Source of the DNA: Coraliomargarita_B sp046540835
Lineage (GTDB): Bacteria > Verrucomicrobiota > Verrucomicrobiia > Opitutales > Coraliomargaritaceae
DNA length: 36,762 bases
Direction of reading: 5' to 3'
Assembly: GCA_046540835.1 (NCBI GenBank)
Contig: JBKHEL010000013.1
Location: 1-36,762 of the forward strand
The notes under the pieces were generated by a model. It saw only the letters and a program-made list of their open reading frames with translations, ran no database searches and was not told where the DNA came from. The translations under genes and the position numbers were made by a program. Position 1 is the first letter of the stretch, and every line of letters begins with the position of its first letter. Of this stretch, positions 36,636 to 36,762 are shown piece by piece.

Positions 36636-36762
36636 TCATCTGTAAACATGACATCGCAGATTACGAAAGCTATGCAAGATGAAGTCGTCGCCCGCTTCCG
36701 GTAGCGGTGTGCCGGCTCGACGGCGCTTACTCCCAAAGGCATCCCGGTGATCGCGCAAAACT
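36636..36762 (-). pseudogene. Possible broken fragment of a tyrosine recombinase
   Basis: The minus strand from the window edge reads in one open frame to a stop at 36636-36638. It contains 'KRRRAGTPLPEAGDDFILHS' followed by FR. This resembles the stretch before and at the box II HxLRHT motif of tyrosine recombinases ('RAGLPEDFVLHSLRHT'). After HSFR the expected HT and following helix are missing and the frame soon stops, so it looks truncated. The match is short and from memory; chance similarity is quite possible. The rest of 36531-36635 shows nothing. Confidence 0.28.

Overview
The window looks like a chromosomal segment of a Gram-negative bacterium of the Verrucomicrobiota, most likely the Opitutales/Puniceicoccales side. 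This is an inference from gene content: very large acidic secreted proteins with calcium-loop repeats and a C-terminal 'STDLVEW' type module, a sucrose-phosphate synthase/amylosucrase cluster, weak Shine-Dalgarno usage and moderately high GC. No 16S rRNA or other phylogenetic marker is present to prove it.

Left part (1-19.1 kb), probably accessory. A minus-strand restriction-modification operon reads res (5230-2165), then a DUF4062/GHKL-ATPase/winged-helix protein (2165-609), then a Mod methyltransferase that runs off the left edge. Its leader holds nested inverted repeats, and the gap before mod holds helically spaced direct repeats. An AT-richer gap of about 0.8 kb with poly-T tracts and a candidate promoter follows. 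Next comes a plus-strand cassette of three very large proteins with signal peptides (1867, 1150 and 1194 aa) that I cannot assign to a described system. It ends at an AT-rich stretch with a degenerate ORF abutting tRNA-Leu(CAG), a typical integration site.

Middle part (19.1-25.9 kb). tRNA-Leu and tRNA-Cys are followed by a sucrose module: a stand-alone sucrose-phosphate phosphatase diverges from an operon of a two-domain sucrose-phosphate synthase/phosphatase, amylosucrase and MazG. Together these could make sucrose and convert it to alpha-glucan. A four-helix membrane protein and tRNA-Arg(ACG) follow.

Right part (25.9-36.8 kb), all minus strand. It contains a DUF4153 membrane protein translationally coupled to a secreted clan GH-A-like glycosidase, then pnp and rpsO (each with its own terminator), an AI-2E family transporter and a DEAD-box RNA helicase. 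The last ~130 bases may hold a broken tyrosine-recombinase fragment.

The best candidates for something undescribed are the three-gene giant secreted cassette (6026-18746) and the DUF4062-ATPase embedded in the restriction-modification operon.
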